This document shows positions 18,799 through 28,431 of a stretch of DNA of 64,000 bases, one piece after another (positions within the stretch are counted from its first letter, which is position 1; every line of letters begins with the position of its first letter). Position numbers and translations under genes: made by a program. This DNA is from Pseudomonas vlassakiae (GTDB taxonomy: Bacteria; Pseudomonadota; Gammaproteobacteria; Pseudomonadales; Pseudomonadaceae): positions 310,001 through 374,000 of the forward strand of contig NZ_JABWRP020000001.1 in assembly GCF_014269035.2 (NCBI RefSeq), given 5' to 3'. The notes beneath the pieces are model-generated. The model had not been told where the DNA came from. It saw only the letters and a program-made list of their open reading frames with translations, and did not search any database.

Positions 18799-19599
18799 GT
18801 TGTACCGTCGGTTTCCGGGCTGCCGGAAACGGCGTGCGGCACACACGACTTCTCATGGTCGGTGCCAAGGTGCGCAAAGGGTGGCCGGGCCACCCCCGTG
18901 TCGAGCAACGTTCGGCACCAGCCGGTTGCCCAGCCTGCCGTTGTCGCGACGACGCGTCCTGTTTGCTGCGGTGCCTACCAGGCCCCGGTGGCTTCGAATG
19001 GGTATCCGAATCAACCAAGCGGGCCTCGTGCACTCAGTCAGGAGGAGGAATCAACCGTCAGCCGTGGACGCCCGGAGGCATCTGTTCAGGACCTTATCCG
19101 CTCGCCGGCCATTCAGTGGGCCGGTGGCCGGACGCGGTGCTACACGGTCCGAGGGCTGTGCATCTCCACCCTGCACGTATCCCTGATAATTCGGGTGCTG
19201 CCGCGCGCTGAATCCGCAACGGGTTGCATTTTTCGCCAGCTTCGAACGGGAAGCTGACGCCATTACATGTCCAAGGCAGGTATTTCCGAAGCATTCGCCT
19301 TGCGTTGCGTGGAAGCGACGGGGGCGGGCAGAGGTGCAGCGAAAAGAATCGGGAAGCAGGTGAAAAACCACACTTGTCGTTTTTTTTCGGTCTTCTCTAC
19401 ACAGCGCTGGTGGCGATTCCAGGCAATTCGGTAAACTGGCGAAAACCCCGTAGGACGGCCTCGCGTCCTGGAGAACTGCGTAGGTCAGGAACCGGCCCAG
19501 GGCCTGGATTCACTGGCCTGCCGCTTTTGGCGGCGTTCGCGACTATAGCAGTAATGATTAACTGCTTCAATTCCATAAATAATTGTTATGATCCCCTCC
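18799..19599. other. rne-rluC divergent intergenic region and probable rne leader
   Basis: About 800 bases without a credible gene. On the minus strand it should hold the rne promoter and a long 5' untranslated region. A strong hairpin (GTTTCCGG / CCGGAAAC) lies within 40 bases upstream of the rne start, and a second hairpin (GGGTGGC / GCCACCC) lies near 18880-18897. RNase E is known in E. coli to autoregulate through its own leader; the same here is inference. The plus-strand end carries an extended -10 for rluC. Confidence 0.7.
19584..19592 (+). promoter_or_regulatory. Extended -10 promoter element for rluC
   Basis: TGTTATGAT matches the extended -10 consensus TGnTATAAT at eight of nine positions. 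The expected +1 falls at 19599-19600, on the A of the chosen rluC ATG. No clear -35 is seen, as is usual for this promoter type. Confidence 0.5.
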
Positions 19600-20556
19600 A
19601 TGACGACCAATACCCCCCCGACTTCCGGCGTCCAGCTGATCGAAGTCGCGCCGGAACTTGCCGGCCAACGCATCGACAATTTTCTTATCACCGCGCTCAA
19701 GGGCGTGCCCAAGACCTTGGTCTACCGCATCCTGCGCAAGGGTGAGGTGCGCGTCAACAAGGGGCGGGTCAAACCCGAGTACAAGATCCAGGCCGGCGAT
19801 ATCGTGCGCGTGCCGCCCGTGCGCTTGCCCGAGCGTGACGAGCCGGCGCCGGTGGCCCAGGGGCTGCTGCAGCGCCTGGAAGCCGCCATCGTCTACGAAG
19901 ACAAGGCGCTGATCGTGATGAACAAGCCAGCCGGCATCGCCGTGCACGGTGGCAGCGGCCTGAGCTTCGGCGTGATCGAGGCGCTGCGCCAGCTGCGCCC
20001 GGACGCCAAGGAGCTGGAGCTGGTGCACCGCCTGGACCGCGACACCTCTGGCCTGCTGATGATCGCCAAGAAGCGCAGCATGCTGCGCCACTTGCATGCG
20101 GCCTTGCGCGGTGATGGCGTGGACAAGCGCTACATGGCGCTGGTGCGCGGTCACTGGCCAACCTCGAAGAAGCAGGTCAACGCCCCGCTGCTCAAGAGCA
20201 ACCTGCGCTCCGGCGAACGCATGGTCGAAGTCAACGATGAGGGCAAGGAAGCGCTGACCCTGTTCCGCGTGCTGCGCCGGTTCGGCGAGTTCGCCACCAT
20301 TGTCGAGGCGCGCCCGATCACCGGTCGCACCCACCAGATTCGTGTGCATACCCTGCATGCCGGGCACATGATCGCCGGTGATAGCAAGTATGGCGACGAG
20401 GATTTCAGCCGTGAGATCCGCGAACTGGGTGGCAAGCGCCTGTTCCTGCATGCCTACGCATTGACCGTGCCGCTGCCAGATGGCGGCGAGCTGAAACTCG
20501 AAGCGCCTGTGGACGAAGTCTGGGCCAAGACCGTGGAGCGTTTGAGTGCGCCGTGA
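19600..20556 (+). CDS. rluC: 23S rRNA pseudouridine synthase C
   Basis: 318 residues from the ATG at 19600 ([13 protein letters not shown]). An ATG four codons upstream at 19588 lies inside the -10 element and neither has a Shine-Dalgarno. The S4 RNA-binding domain spans residues about 20-80 ([18 protein letters not shown]), followed by the RluA-type catalytic domain with [16 protein letters not shown] carrying the catalytic Asp near residue 150 and the [11 protein letters not shown] motif. In E. coli RluC modifies positions 955, 2504 and 2580 of 23S rRNA. It overlaps the next gene by 11 bases. Confidence 0.95.
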   Translation: MTTNTPPTSGVQLIEVAPELAGQRIDNFLITALKGVPKTLVYRILRKGEVRVNKGRVKPEYKIQAGDIVRVPPVRLPERDEPAPVAQGLLQRLEAAIVYEDKALIVMNKPAGIAVHGGSGLSFGVIEALRQLRPDAKELELVHRLDRDTSGLLMIAKKRSMLRHLHAALRGDGVDKRYMALVRGHWPTSKKQVNAPLLKSNLRSGERMVEVNDEGKEALTLFRVLRRFGEFATIVEARPITGRTHQIRVHTLHAGHMIAGDSKYGDEDFSREIRELGGKRLFLHAYALTVPLPDGGELKLEAPVDEVWAKTVERLSAP

Positions 20557-21226
20557 CTATGAGCTGCTGATTTTCGACTGGGACGGCACCCTGGCCGATT
20601 CCATTGGCCGCATCGTCGAGGCGATGAATGCCGCTGCCGAGCGTGCCGGCGAGGCGCCAAGCCCTGAGGGTGCGGTCAAGGGCATCATTGGCCTGGCGCT
20701 TGGGGAGGCCATCTCGACACTGTATCCTCACCTTGATCCGCAGCAGGTCGAAACCTTCCGTCAGCACTACGCCGACATTTATATGGCCCTCGATCAACAA
20801 CCTTCGCCGCTGTTCGAAGGTGTGGTCGAATCGCTGGATGCCTTCCGTGCCGAGGGCTATCGCCTGGCAGTAGCGACCGGCAAGGCGCGCCGCGGCCTGG
20901 ATCGGGTGCTCAAGGCCAATGGTTGGGAGCGGTTCTTCGATGTCACCCGTGCCGCCGACGAAACCCGTGGCAAGCCTCACCCGCTCATGCTTGAGGAAAT
21001 CCTCGGGCATTGTGGTGTCGAACCTGGTCGGGCGCTGATGGTCGGAGATTCGGCATTCGACCTGCAAATGGCCAGCAATGCCGGCATGCATTCGGTGGCG
21101 GTGGGCTACGGTGCGATGTCGCTTCAGGCGCTGGCCGAGTTTGGTCCGCAAGTATGCATCGATCATTTTTCCCAGCTGCGCGAGTGGCTGGCTGGTTCCA
21201 GGCAAGTCCAATTCCAAGGTAGGTGA
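20546..21226 (+). CDS. HAD-family phosphatase (Gph/PGPase-like)
   Basis: 226 residues from a GTG that overlaps the rluC end ([19 protein letters not shown]). HAD motif [10 protein letters not shown] holds the nucleophile Asp, motif II/III residues occur in [11 protein letters not shown] and HPLMLEEIL, and motif IV is [17 protein letters not shown] helical cap between residues 20 and 90 places it in the phosphoglycolate phosphatase-like subfamily. The physiological substrate is not clear. It is co-transcribed with rluC and sppA. Confidence 0.9.
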   Translation: MRRDYELLIFDWDGTLADSIGRIVEAMNAAAERAGEAPSPEGAVKGIIGLALGEAISTLYPHLDPQQVETFRQHYADIYMALDQQPSPLFEGVVESLDAFRAEGYRLAVATGKARRGLDRVLKANGWERFFDVTRAADETRGKPHPLMLEEILGHCGVEPGRALMVGDSAFDLQMASNAGMHSVAVGYGAMSLQALAEFGPQVCIDHFSQLREWLAGSRQVQFQGR

Positions 21227-21228
21227 GC

Positions 21229-22263
21229 ATGGCTGACGAGTGGAAAGCGCCGGTTAACGAGACCGAAGAGGAGCGTCTCGCTCGCGAAGCGCGTGAAGCG
21301 CAGAACGAAGAGGCTCGTGTCGAGCAGAAGAGCTGGAAGTTGCTTGAAAAGACCTTGCTGGCCGGGGTCCAGGAGCAGCGTCGGTCCCGGCGGTGGGGGA
21401 TCTTCTTCAAGCTCCTGACCTTCATCTACCTGTTTGGCATTCTCGCCCTGTTCCTGCCGTTCATGGATGTGGACAAGGCCGCGTCGCGCAGTGGCAATCA
21501 CACGGCGCTGGTTGAAGTGCGCGGGGTGATTGCCGACCAGGAAGCGGCCAGCGCCGACAATATCGTCAAGAGCCTGCGCGATGCGTTCAAGGACCCCAAG
21601 ACCAAGGCGGTGGTCCTGCGCATCAACAGTCCGGGCGGCAGCCCTGTGCAGGCAGGCTATGTGTATGACGAGATCCGTCGCCTGCGTGCTGAGCACCCGG
21701 ATATCAAGTTGTATGCAGTGATTGCCGACCTGGGCGCTTCCGGGGCTTATTACATCGCCAGTGCGGCGGATGAGATTTATGCCGACAAGGCCAGCCTGGT
21801 CGGTTCCATCGGTGTGACGGCGGCCGGCTATGGTTTCGTGGGTTCCATGGAGAAGCTGGGTGTCGAGCGTCGTACCTACACCGCTGGCGAGCACAAGGCG
21901 TTTCTTGATCCGTTCTCGCCTGAAAAACCTGAAGAGCGTGCGTTCTGGCAGGGTGTGCTCAATACCACGCACCAGCAGTTCATCGCCATGGTCAAGCAGG
22001 GGCGGGGCGACCGCCTGAAGGACAAGGAGCATCCGGAGCTGTTCAGTGGCCTGGTCTGGTCGGGTGAGCAGGCCAAGGCACTGGGGCTGGTGGATGGGCT
22101 GGGCAGTGCCAGCTACGTGGCGCGTGAGATCGTCGGTGAAAAGGATCTGGTCGATTACACCGTGCAGGAATCGCCGTTCGATCGCTTCTCCAAGCGCATC
22201 GGTGCCAGCGTTGCCGAGCATCTGGCCATGTGGATGGGGTTCCAGGGGCCGCAGTTGCGCTGA
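21229..22263 (+). CDS. sppA: Signal peptide peptidase SppA, S49 family
   Basis: 344 residues from the ATG at 21229, with AGGT upstream; a GTG two codons earlier is less likely. After a charged cytoplasmic tail, one membrane helix lies near residues 60-80 (LLTFIYLFGILALFLPF), followed by the protease domain. The nucleophile Ser is in LGASGAYYIASAADEIYAD and the general-base Lys region in VGSIGVTAAGYGF. This is the short single-domain form of SppA. It degrades cleaved signal peptides in the inner membrane. Confidence 0.93.
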   Translation: MADEWKAPVNETEEERLAREAREAQNEEARVEQKSWKLLEKTLLAGVQEQRRSRRWGIFFKLLTFIYLFGILALFLPFMDVDKAASRSGNHTALVEVRGVIADQEAASADNIVKSLRDAFKDPKTKAVVLRINSPGGSPVQAGYVYDEIRRLRAEHPDIKLYAVIADLGASGAYYIASAADEIYADKASLVGSIGVTAAGYGFVGSMEKLGVERRTYTAGEHKAFLDPFSPEKPEERAFWQGVLNTTHQQFIAMVKQGRGDRLKDKEHPELFSGLVWSGEQAKALGLVDGLGSASYVAREIVGEKDLVDYTVQESPFDRFSKRIGASVAEHLAMWMGFQGPQLR

Positions 22264-22283
22264 GTCTGTCGTGCGTCTTGTGG

Positions 22284-22322
22284 TGTCTGTGAGGTCGAGC
22301 GCCGCTCGATCTCGCAGGCGCA
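22284..22322. repeat. GAGATCGAGCGCCGC palindromic element, copy 1
   Basis: GTGAGGTCGAGCGCCGCTCG followed by ATCTCGC forms an imperfect palindrome in the short gap between convergent sppA and maf. The same core recurs in longer form at 37784-37851 and 60407-60473. Confidence 0.7.
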
Positions 22323-22338
22323 AAAATCCCAAGCCAGG

Positions 22339-22917
22339 CTAAGGCACCACCACCCCCTCCCGCGTCAGCATATCCACCAGCCGAATCAGTGGCAGTCCGA
22401 TCAGGCTGGTGGCATCGCACCCATGAGTGCTCTGAAACAAGCTCACCCCCAATCCTTCCGCCTTGAAGCTCCCCGCGCAATCCAGCGGCTGCTCCGCCTG
22501 CACGTAGCGCTCCACCTGCTCCCGATTCAGCTCGCGCATGATGACCGTGAACGGCACGCAGTCGACCTGGCAGAGTCCGGTTGCGGTATTGAGCAGCGCC
22601 AGCCCGGTCAGGAAGGTCACCTGCTGGCCGCTGGCTTCGAGCAGCTGCTCGCAGGCGCGATCGAAGGTGTGCGGCTTGCCGAGGATCTGCTCGCCCAATA
22701 CCGCGACCTGATCGGAGCCGATGATCAGGTGCCCCGGATGGCTGGCGGCAAGCGCTTCGGCCTTTTGCCTGGCCAGGCGTTTCACCAGATCCACGGCGGG
22801 TTCGTCAGCCAGGCGTCGCTCGTCTAGGTCGGGGCTTGCCCAGGTGAAGGGCAGGCGCAGGCGCGCGAGCAGTTCGCGCCGGTAGGCAGAGCTGGAAGCC
22901 AGCAACAGAGGCAGCAT
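22339..22917 (-). CDS. maf: Maf-family nucleoside triphosphate pyrophosphatase
   Basis: 192 residues from the ATG at 22917 (MLPLLLASSSAYRREL); an upstream ATG at 22953 adds twelve unconserved residues. Family motifs: SSSAYRRELLARL, SPDLDE, IIGSDQVAVL, and the C-terminal SLFQSTHGCDATSLIGLPL. Maf proteins hydrolyse non-canonical or excess NTPs. The sequence fits the YceF subgroup, which in E. coli prefers 7-methyl-GTP; that specificity is inference. It is divergent from yceD. Confidence 0.93.
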   Translation of the reverse strand: MLPLLLASSSAYRRELLARLRLPFTWASPDLDERRLADEPAVDLVKRLARQKAEALAASHPGHLIIGSDQVAVLGEQILGKPHTFDRACEQLLEASGQQVTFLTGLALLNTATGLCQVDCVPFTVIMRELNREQVERYVQAEQPLDCAGSFKAEGLGVSLFQSTHGCDATSLIGLPLIRLVDMLTREGVVVP

Positions 22918-23013
22918 GATAGACTCCTGGTCAGTTGAACCCGATTCTAACATGCGAGATGCCGCCTAATTTCCTTTGACAGGGGCGGGGGGCATCCCTA
23001 GAATGCTGCGCCT

Positions 23014-23541
23014 ATGTTGAATGACCCGATTCCACCTCACGTTGACCCGCGCAAATTAGCCGACCGAGGCGTATCCATCACTGGTACGCTGCAACTCGCT
23101 GATTTGGAAAGACTCTGCGACCCGCTTTCCGACGATGTCGGTACGGTGCAGGCGAAGTTCGATTTTGAACGAGATGAACAGCACGTGGTGGTTATCCACA
23201 GCGAGCTGGACGTCGAAGTCAAAATGGTTTGCCAGCGTTGTCTTGAGCTGGTCACCCTGCCGATCCACAGCGAATGTACTTACGCCGTGGTGAAGGAGGG
23301 TGCGAATACCCAGTCGTTGCCGAAAGGCTATGACGTGCTGGAACTGGGCGAAGATCCTTTGGATCTGCAGGCCTTGGTCGAGGAGGAGCTGCTGCTCGCC
23401 TTGCCTATCGTGCCTGCTCACCATCCGGAAGAATGCCAGCAGCCGGCGGGCGCAGACGAGCCCGAATCGAGCAAGGACGAGGTATCGCGGTCCAACCCGT
23501 TCAGTGTTTTGGCGCAGTTAAAGCGTGACCCAAACGTTTAG
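23014..23541 (+). CDS. yceD: YceD/DUF177 protein (23S rRNA accumulation protein family)
   Basis: 175 residues, with the DUF177 pair of cysteines in MVCQRCLELVTLP near residue 75 and an acidic C-terminal half ending LAQLKRDPNV. It is immediately upstream of rpmF, a very conserved position. In E. coli YceD affects 23S rRNA levels. It is the first gene of the rpmF-plsX-fab cluster, and its promoter should lie in the 96 bases shared with maf. Confidence 0.92.
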   Translation: MLNDPIPPHVDPRKLADRGVSITGTLQLADLERLCDPLSDDVGTVQAKFDFERDEQHVVVIHSELDVEVKMVCQRCLELVTLPIHSECTYAVVKEGANTQSLPKGYDVLELGEDPLDLQALVEEELLLALPIVPAHHPEECQQPAGADEPESSKDEVSRSNPFSVLAQLKRDPNV

Positions 23542-23554
23542 GAGTTAATCAATT

Positions 23555-23737
23555 ATGGCTGTTCAGCAGAACAAAAAATCCCGCTCTGCCCGTGACATGC
23601 GCCGTTCCCACGACGCCCTGTCGGAAAACGCGCTGTCGGTAGAAAAGACCACCGGTGAAGTGCACCTGCGTCACCACGTTTCGCCAGAAGGCGTATACCG
23701 TGGCCGCAAAGTGGTCGACAAGGGCGCTGACGAGTAA
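23555..23737 (+). CDS. rpmF: 50S ribosomal protein L32
   Basis: 60 residues, [20 protein letters not shown] at the start and [20 protein letters not shown] at the end. It has no CxxC pairs, so it is the zinc-independent form of L32. A GGAG lies about ten bases before the ATG. It links ribosome and phospholipid synthesis in the conserved rpmF-plsX arrangement. Confidence 0.97.
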   Translation: MAVQQNKKSRSARDMRRSHDALSENALSVEKTTGEVHLRHHVSPEGVYRGRKVVDKGADE

Positions 23738-23740
23738 TCC

Positions 23741-24751
23741 TTGTCCGCTCAGATCATCGCGATCGACGCAATGGGCGGGGACTTCGGTCCCCGCAGCATT
23801 GTCCAGGCTAGCATTGCCTGCCTTTCGGCTACCCCCTCGCTGCACCTGACCCTCGTCGGTCAACCCTCCCTCCTTGAAGATCTTGTCAGCGGCCTTGCGG
23901 CTGCGGATCGCGCGCGCCTGCAGATTGTCGCCGCCAGTGAGGTAGTCGGTATGGACGAGCGGCCATCCCAGGCGTTGCGTGGCAAGCCGGACTCGTCGAT
24001 GCGCATCGCCCTCGAACTGGTGCGGGACGGCAAGGCCCAGGCCTGCGTAAGTGCCGGCAATACCGGGGCGCTGATGGCACTGTCGCGTTTCGTGCTCAAG
24101 ACCTTGCCGGGTATCGATCGGCCGGCCATGGTCGCGGCGATCCCGACCCAGGCGGGTTACTGCCAGTTGCTCGACCTGGGCGCCAATGTCGACTGCAGTG
24201 CCGAAAACCTCTACCAGTTCGCCGTCATGGGGTCCGTGGCTGCCCAGGCCCTGGGTATTCACCGGCCACGCGTGGCGCTGCTGAACATCGGTACCGAGGA
24301 CATCAAGGGCAACCAGCAGGTCAAGCTGGCCGCCACCCTGCTGCAGAACGCCCGTGGCCTCAACTATGTCGGCTTCGTCGAAGGTGATGGCTTGTATCGC
24401 GGTGAGGCCGATGTGGTGGTGTGTGACGGTTTTGTCGGCAACATCCTGCTCAAGTCCAGCGAAGGTCTGGCGACCATGATCGGCGCGCGTATCGAAAAGC
24501 TGTTCAAGGGCGGTGCGTTGTCGCGGGTGGCAGGGGCAATGGCGATGCCGTTGCTCAAGCGCCTGCAGGCCGACCTGGCGCCAGCGCGGCACAATGGCGC
24601 GAGCTTCCTCGGCCTGCAGGGTATCGTCATCAAGAGCCATGGTTCGGCGGGCGTGCAGGGCTTCCAGAGCGCGATCCAGCGAGCGCTGATCGAGATCCAG
24701 GAGAACCTCCCGCAGCGGCTGCATGGTCGCCTCGAAGATTTGTTGCCTTAG
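23741..24751 (+). CDS. plsX: Phosphate acyltransferase PlsX
   Basis: 336 residues from a TTG start three bases after the rpmF stop ([19 protein letters not shown]); no ATG near the conserved start exists. PlsX converts acyl-ACP and phosphate to acyl-phosphate for glycerolipid synthesis. Diagnostic segments are [25 protein letters not shown] and [15 protein letters not shown]. It is a peripheral membrane enzyme. The weak start codon may keep its level below that of L32. Confidence 0.95.
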   Translation: MSAQIIAIDAMGGDFGPRSIVQASIACLSATPSLHLTLVGQPSLLEDLVSGLAAADRARLQIVAASEVVGMDERPSQALRGKPDSSMRIALELVRDGKAQACVSAGNTGALMALSRFVLKTLPGIDRPAMVAAIPTQAGYCQLLDLGANVDCSAENLYQFAVMGSVAAQALGIHRPRVALLNIGTEDIKGNQQVKLAATLLQNARGLNYVGFVEGDGLYRGEADVVVCDGFVGNILLKSSEGLATMIGARIEKLFKGGALSRVAGAMAMPLLKRLQADLAPARHNGASFLGLQGIVIKSHGSAGVQGFQSAIQRALIEIQENLPQRLHGRLEDLLP

Positions 24752-24878
24752 GCATTTCGCCGATGAAGTGCTTAAATGTGACCGCTTGGTCTGTGTTTCC
24801 ATCCAAGTTTTCAGATTCCGCGCCCGGCCCAAGGCCCGGCGCACCCTATCCGATGACAAGATCATAAGGGCTTGTTCA

Positions 24879-25817
24879 ATGTCTGCATCCCTCGCATTCG
24901 TCTTCCCCGGTCAAGGTTCCCAGTCGCTGGGCATGCTCGCCGAACTCGGCGCTGAAAAGCCGGTGGTCATCGAGACCTTCAAGGAGGCTTCCGAGGCTCT
25001 GGGCTACGACCTGTGGAAGCTGGTCCAGGAAGGCCCGGAAGAACAACTCAACCAAACCGACAAGACCCAGCCAGCGATCCTCACCGCCTCCATCGCCCTG
25101 TGGCGCCTGTGGCTGGAAGAGGGCGGCGCACAACCGGCGTTCGTTTCCGGCCATAGCCTGGGGGAATACAGCGCCCTGGTCGCCGCTGGGGCCCTGTCGC
25201 TGAAAGATGCCGTGCGCCTGGTCGAACGTCGTGGTCAGCTGATGCAGGAAGCCGTGCCTGCCGGTCACGGTGCCATGGCTGCGATCCTGGGCCTGGATGA
25301 CGCCGTCGTGGTGGAAATCTGCGCCGAAGCGGCCGAAGACCAAGTGGTCAGCGCCGTGAACTTCAACTCGCCAGGCCAGGTGGTCATCGCCGGTAACAAG
25401 GCTGCGGTCGACCGCGCCGTGGAACTGTGCAAGGCCAAGGGTGCCAAGCGCGCCCTGCCGCTGGCGGTCAGCGTGCCGTCGCACTGCGCCCTGATGAAGC
25501 CGGCTGCCGAGCGCTTTGCCGACTCCGTCAACGCCATCGAATGGAAGGCCCCGCAGATCCCGGTGGTGCAGAACGTCACCGCCGCTGTCGCCGCCGACCT
25601 CGATGCCCTGAAGCGAGACCTGCTGGCACAGCTGTACCAGCCGGTACGCTGGGTTGAATGCGTGCAGACCCTGGCCGCCAATGGTGCGGTCAACCTGGTC
25701 GAGTGCGGCCCGGGCAAGGTCCTGGCTGGCCTGAACAAGCGTTGCGCCGACGGCGTGACCACCTACAACCTCAATACCCCTGACGCTGTCGCCGCCACCC
25801 GCGCGGCGCTGGCCTGA
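24879..25817 (+). CDS. fabD: Malonyl-CoA:ACP transacylase
   Basis: 312 residues from the ATG at 24879, with AAGGG upstream. The start of family homology is SLAFVFPGQGSQSLGML. The nucleophile Ser is in GHSLGEYSALVAAG near residue 91, and His near residue 200 lies in VPSHCALMKPAAE. It loads malonyl groups onto ACP for fatty-acid elongation. Genes for its partners fabG, acpP and fabF follow. Confidence 0.97.
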   Translation: MSASLAFVFPGQGSQSLGMLAELGAEKPVVIETFKEASEALGYDLWKLVQEGPEEQLNQTDKTQPAILTASIALWRLWLEEGGAQPAFVSGHSLGEYSALVAAGALSLKDAVRLVERRGQLMQEAVPAGHGAMAAILGLDDAVVVEICAEAAEDQVVSAVNFNSPGQVVIAGNKAAVDRAVELCKAKGAKRALPLAVSVPSHCALMKPAAERFADSVNAIEWKAPQIPVVQNVTAAVAADLDALKRDLLAQLYQPVRWVECVQTLAANGAVNLVECGPGKVLAGLNKRCADGVTTYNLNTPDAVAATRAALA

Positions 25818-25832
25818 TTTGGAGAAGCTTGC

Positions 25833-26573
25833 ATGAGCCTGCAAGGTAAAGTTGCACTGGTCACCGGCGCCAGCCGTGGTATTGGCCAGGCCATCGCCCT
25901 CGAACTGGGCCGCCAGGGCGCGACCGTGATCGGCACCGCCACCTCGGCTTCCGGTGCCGAGCGCATCGCCGCCACCCTGAAAGAACATGGCATCGCCGGC
26001 ACCGGCATGGAACTGAACGTCACCAGCGCCGAGTCCGTGGAAGCCGTGCTGGGTGCCATTGGTGAGCAGTTCGGCGCACCGGCCATTCTGGTCAACAACG
26101 CCGGTATCACCCGTGACAACCTCATGCTGCGCATGAAGGACGACGAGTGGTTCGACGTGATCGACACCAACCTGAACAGCCTCTACCGTCTGTCCAAGGG
26201 CGTGCTGCGTGGCATGACCAAGGCGCGCTGGGGTCGTATCATCAGCATCGGTTCGGTCGTCGGGGCCATGGGCAACGCCGGTCAGGCCAACTACGCGGCG
26301 GCCAAGGCCGGCCTCGAAGGCTTCAGTCGCGCCCTGGCACGTGAAGTGGGCTCGCGTGGCATCACCGTCAACTCGGTGACCCCGGGCTTCATCGATACTG
26401 ACATGACCCGCGAACTGCCAGAAGCGCAGCGCGAAGCCCTGCAGACCCAGATTCCGCTGGGCCGCCTGGGCCAGGCTGACGAAATTGCCAAGGTGGTTTC
26501 GTTCCTGGCGTCGGACGGCGCTGGCTACGTTACCGGTGCCACCGTGCCGGTCAACGGCGGGATGTACATGTAA
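25833..26573 (+). CDS. fabG: 3-oxoacyl-ACP reductase
   Basis: 246 residues, with GGAGAA eight bases before the ATG. It is a short-chain dehydrogenase: NADPH-binding TGASRGIGQAIA near residue 13, NNAG near 88, and the Ser-Tyr-Lys triad in IISIGSVVGAMGNAGQ and NYAAAKAG (Tyr about 150). PVNGGMYM is the usual FabG C-terminus. It reduces beta-ketoacyl-ACP in each elongation cycle. Confidence 0.97.
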   Translation: MSLQGKVALVTGASRGIGQAIALELGRQGATVIGTATSASGAERIAATLKEHGIAGTGMELNVTSAESVEAVLGAIGEQFGAPAILVNNAGITRDNLMLRMKDDEWFDVIDTNLNSLYRLSKGVLRGMTKARWGRIISIGSVVGAMGNAGQANYAAAKAGLEGFSRALAREVGSRGITVNSVTPGFIDTDMTRELPEAQREALQTQIPLGRLGQADEIAKVVSFLASDGAGYVTGATVPVNGGMYM

Positions 26574-26776
26574 AACTGCAACTCAATGTGACGGATTGCT
26601 TCAAAAAAGAGTCATACTGCGAGCCTAAAATCCGTTATAAAGCTGCAACCAGATTCCAGGCAGCGGGTGCGGTGGCTAAAGGGAAGCTGCGTTCCGCTTG
26701 AAAAGCGAACGTCTTTCTATAAACTTGGTCACCGGCCAGCTGCCTGACATATGTCCATTAGGAGTGAAAACTAGGT

Positions 26777-27013
26777 ATGAGCACCATCGAAGAACGCGTC
26801 AAGAAAATCGTCGCCGAGCAACTGGGCGTCAAGGAAGAGGAAGTGACTGCCGAGAAGTCCTTCGTCGATGACCTGGGTGCCGATTCGCTTGACACCGTTG
26901 AGCTGGTGATGGCTCTGGAAGAGGAATTCGAGACCGAAATCCCTGACGAAGAAGCCGAGAAGATCACTACCGTTCAAGCTGCAATCGACTACGTCAAAAA
27001 CCACCAGGCTTAA
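26777..27013 (+). CDS. acpP: Acyl carrier protein
   Basis: 78 residues, very acidic. The 4'-phosphopantetheine attachment Ser is in [15 protein letters not shown], near residue 38. GAG of a GGAG box lies upstream. The 203-base gap before it probably holds its own promoter, which would fit the high ACP demand. It carries acyl intermediates for fatty acid, lipid A and other pathways. Confidence 0.98.
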   Translation: MSTIEERVKKIVAEQLGVKEEEVTAEKSFVDDLGADSLDTVELVMALEEEFETEIPDEEAEKITTVQAAIDYVKNHQA

Positions 27014-27044
27014 GACGTTGTAGTCGACGCTTCTTGTCGAGAAG

Positions 27045-27078
27045 AACCGCACTGCCTTTGCCGGCGTGCGGTTTTTTC
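27045..27078 (+). terminator. Rho-independent terminator after acpP
   Basis: AACCGCAC / GTGCGGTT stem followed by a run of T, 31 bases after the acpP stop. It would make acpP a mostly separate, abundant transcript, with some read-through or a new promoter for fabF. Confidence 0.85.
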
Positions 27079-27186
27079 TTTGCGAGCCAGCGCCGTCGTT
27101 TCGCTCGCTACGAGAGCTTGTTGCCATTTCATTCCATTGCTTGAATGCAATGGCAAGAAACTCTGTGATTAGAAAAGGAGAGTACT

Positions 27187-28431
27187 GTGTCGCGTAGACG
27201 CGTCGTGGTCACCGGTATGGGCATGCTGTCGCCACTGGGTACCGATGTACCGAGCACCTGGCAGGGCATTCTGGCTGGCCGCAGTGGCATTGGTCCGATC
27301 GAGCATACGGACCTGTCTGCCTACTCCACCCGTTTTGGCGGCTCGGTGAAAGGCTTCGAGGTTGAGCAGTACCTGTCGGCCAAAGAGGCCCGCAAGCTCG
27401 ACCTGTTCATTCAGTACGGCCTGGCGGCCGGTTTCCAGGCGGTGCGTAATGCCGGCCTGGAAGTCACCGACGCCAACCGTGAGCGCATTGGCGTGGCCAT
27501 GGGCTCGGGTATCGGCGGCCTGACCAACATCGAAGAAACCAGCCGTACCTTGCACGAGCAAGGCCCGCGCCGTATTTCGCCGTTCTTCGTACCCGGTTCG
27601 ATCATCAACATGATCTCCGGCTTCCTGTCGATCCACCTCGGGCTGCAGGGGCCGAACTACGCCATCGCCACCGCTTGCACCACCGGCACCCACTGCATCG
27701 GCATGGCCGCACGCAACATCGCCTACGGTGAAGCCGACGTGATGATTGCCGGTGGCGCCGAAATGGCTGCGTGTGGCCTGGGCATGGGGGGCTTCGGTGC
27801 GTCTCGGGCGCTGTCCACCCGCAACGATGAGCCAACCCGTGCCAGCCGTCCGTGGGACAAGGGCCGTGATGGCTTCGTGCTGTCCGACGGTGCCGGCGCC
27901 CTGGTGCTCGAGGAACTGGAGCACGCCAAGGCCCGTGGTGCGACCATCTATGCCGAGCTGGTCGGTTTCGGCATGAGCGGTGACGCCTACCACATGACAT
28001 CGCCGCCCGACAGCGGTGAAGGTGCTGCCCGTTGCATGGCCAATGCCCTGCGCGATGCCGGCATCCAGCCTGAAGCGGTGAGTTACATCAACGCCCACGG
28101 TACCTCGACCCCGGCCGGCGATATCGCTGAGGTCGCGGCGATCAAGCGCGTGTTCGGCGAGCATGCCTACAAGCTGGCGGTCAGCTCGACCAAATCGATG
28201 ACCGGTCACCTGCTCGGCGCCGCCGGTGCTGTCGAGGCGATCTTCAGCGTGTTGGCGATCAACAGCCAGATGGCGCCGCCGACCATCAACCTCGATGAGC
28301 CGGACGAAGGTTGCGACCTCGACTTCGTACCGCACCAGGCGCGCAGCATGCCGATCGACGTGGTGTTGTCCAACTCGTTCGGCTTTGGTGGCACCAACGG
28401 TTCGCTGGTGTTCCGCCGGTTCGCCGATTGA
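27187..28431 (+). CDS. fabF: 3-oxoacyl-ACP synthase II
   Basis: 414 residues from a GTG start ([18 protein letters not shown]) with AAGGAGAG eight bases upstream. The condensing-enzyme triad is complete: Cys in [13 protein letters not shown] near residue 164, His in [11 protein letters not shown] near 304, and His in [13 protein letters not shown] near 341. It elongates acyl-ACP with malonyl-ACP. The stop overlaps the pabC start by one base. Confidence 0.97.
   Translation: MSRRRVVVTGMGMLSPLGTDVPSTWQGILAGRSGIGPIEHTDLSAYSTRFGGSVKGFEVEQYLSAKEARKLDLFIQYGLAAGFQAVRNAGLEVTDANRERIGVAMGSGIGGLTNIEETSRTLHEQGPRRISPFFVPGSIINMISGFLSIHLGLQGPNYAIATACTTGTHCIGMAARNIAYGEADVMIAGGAEMAACGLGMGGFGASRALSTRNDEPTRASRPWDKGRDGFVLSDGAGALVLEELEHAKARGATIYAELVGFGMSGDAYHMTSPPDSGEGAARCMANALRDAGIQPEAVSYINAHGTSTPAGDIAEVAAIKRVFGEHAYKLAVSSTKSMTGHLLGAAGAVEAIFSVLAINSQMAPPTINLDEPDEGCDLDFVPHQARSMPIDVVLSNSFGFGGTNGSLVFRRFAD

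Noticed and set aside
15490..19257. 1255-codon open frame on the plus strand across rne
   Set aside because: It is antisense to RNase E. The low-complexity, GC-rich repeats of rne keep the complementary frame free of stops; the product is compositionally odd and matches no family.
23555..23737. Possible zinc-regulated duplicate of L32
   Set aside because: The only copy in the window is in the canonical yceD-rpmF-plsX context, so it is the main L32; lack of Cys pairs alone does not show a zinc-response paralogue.
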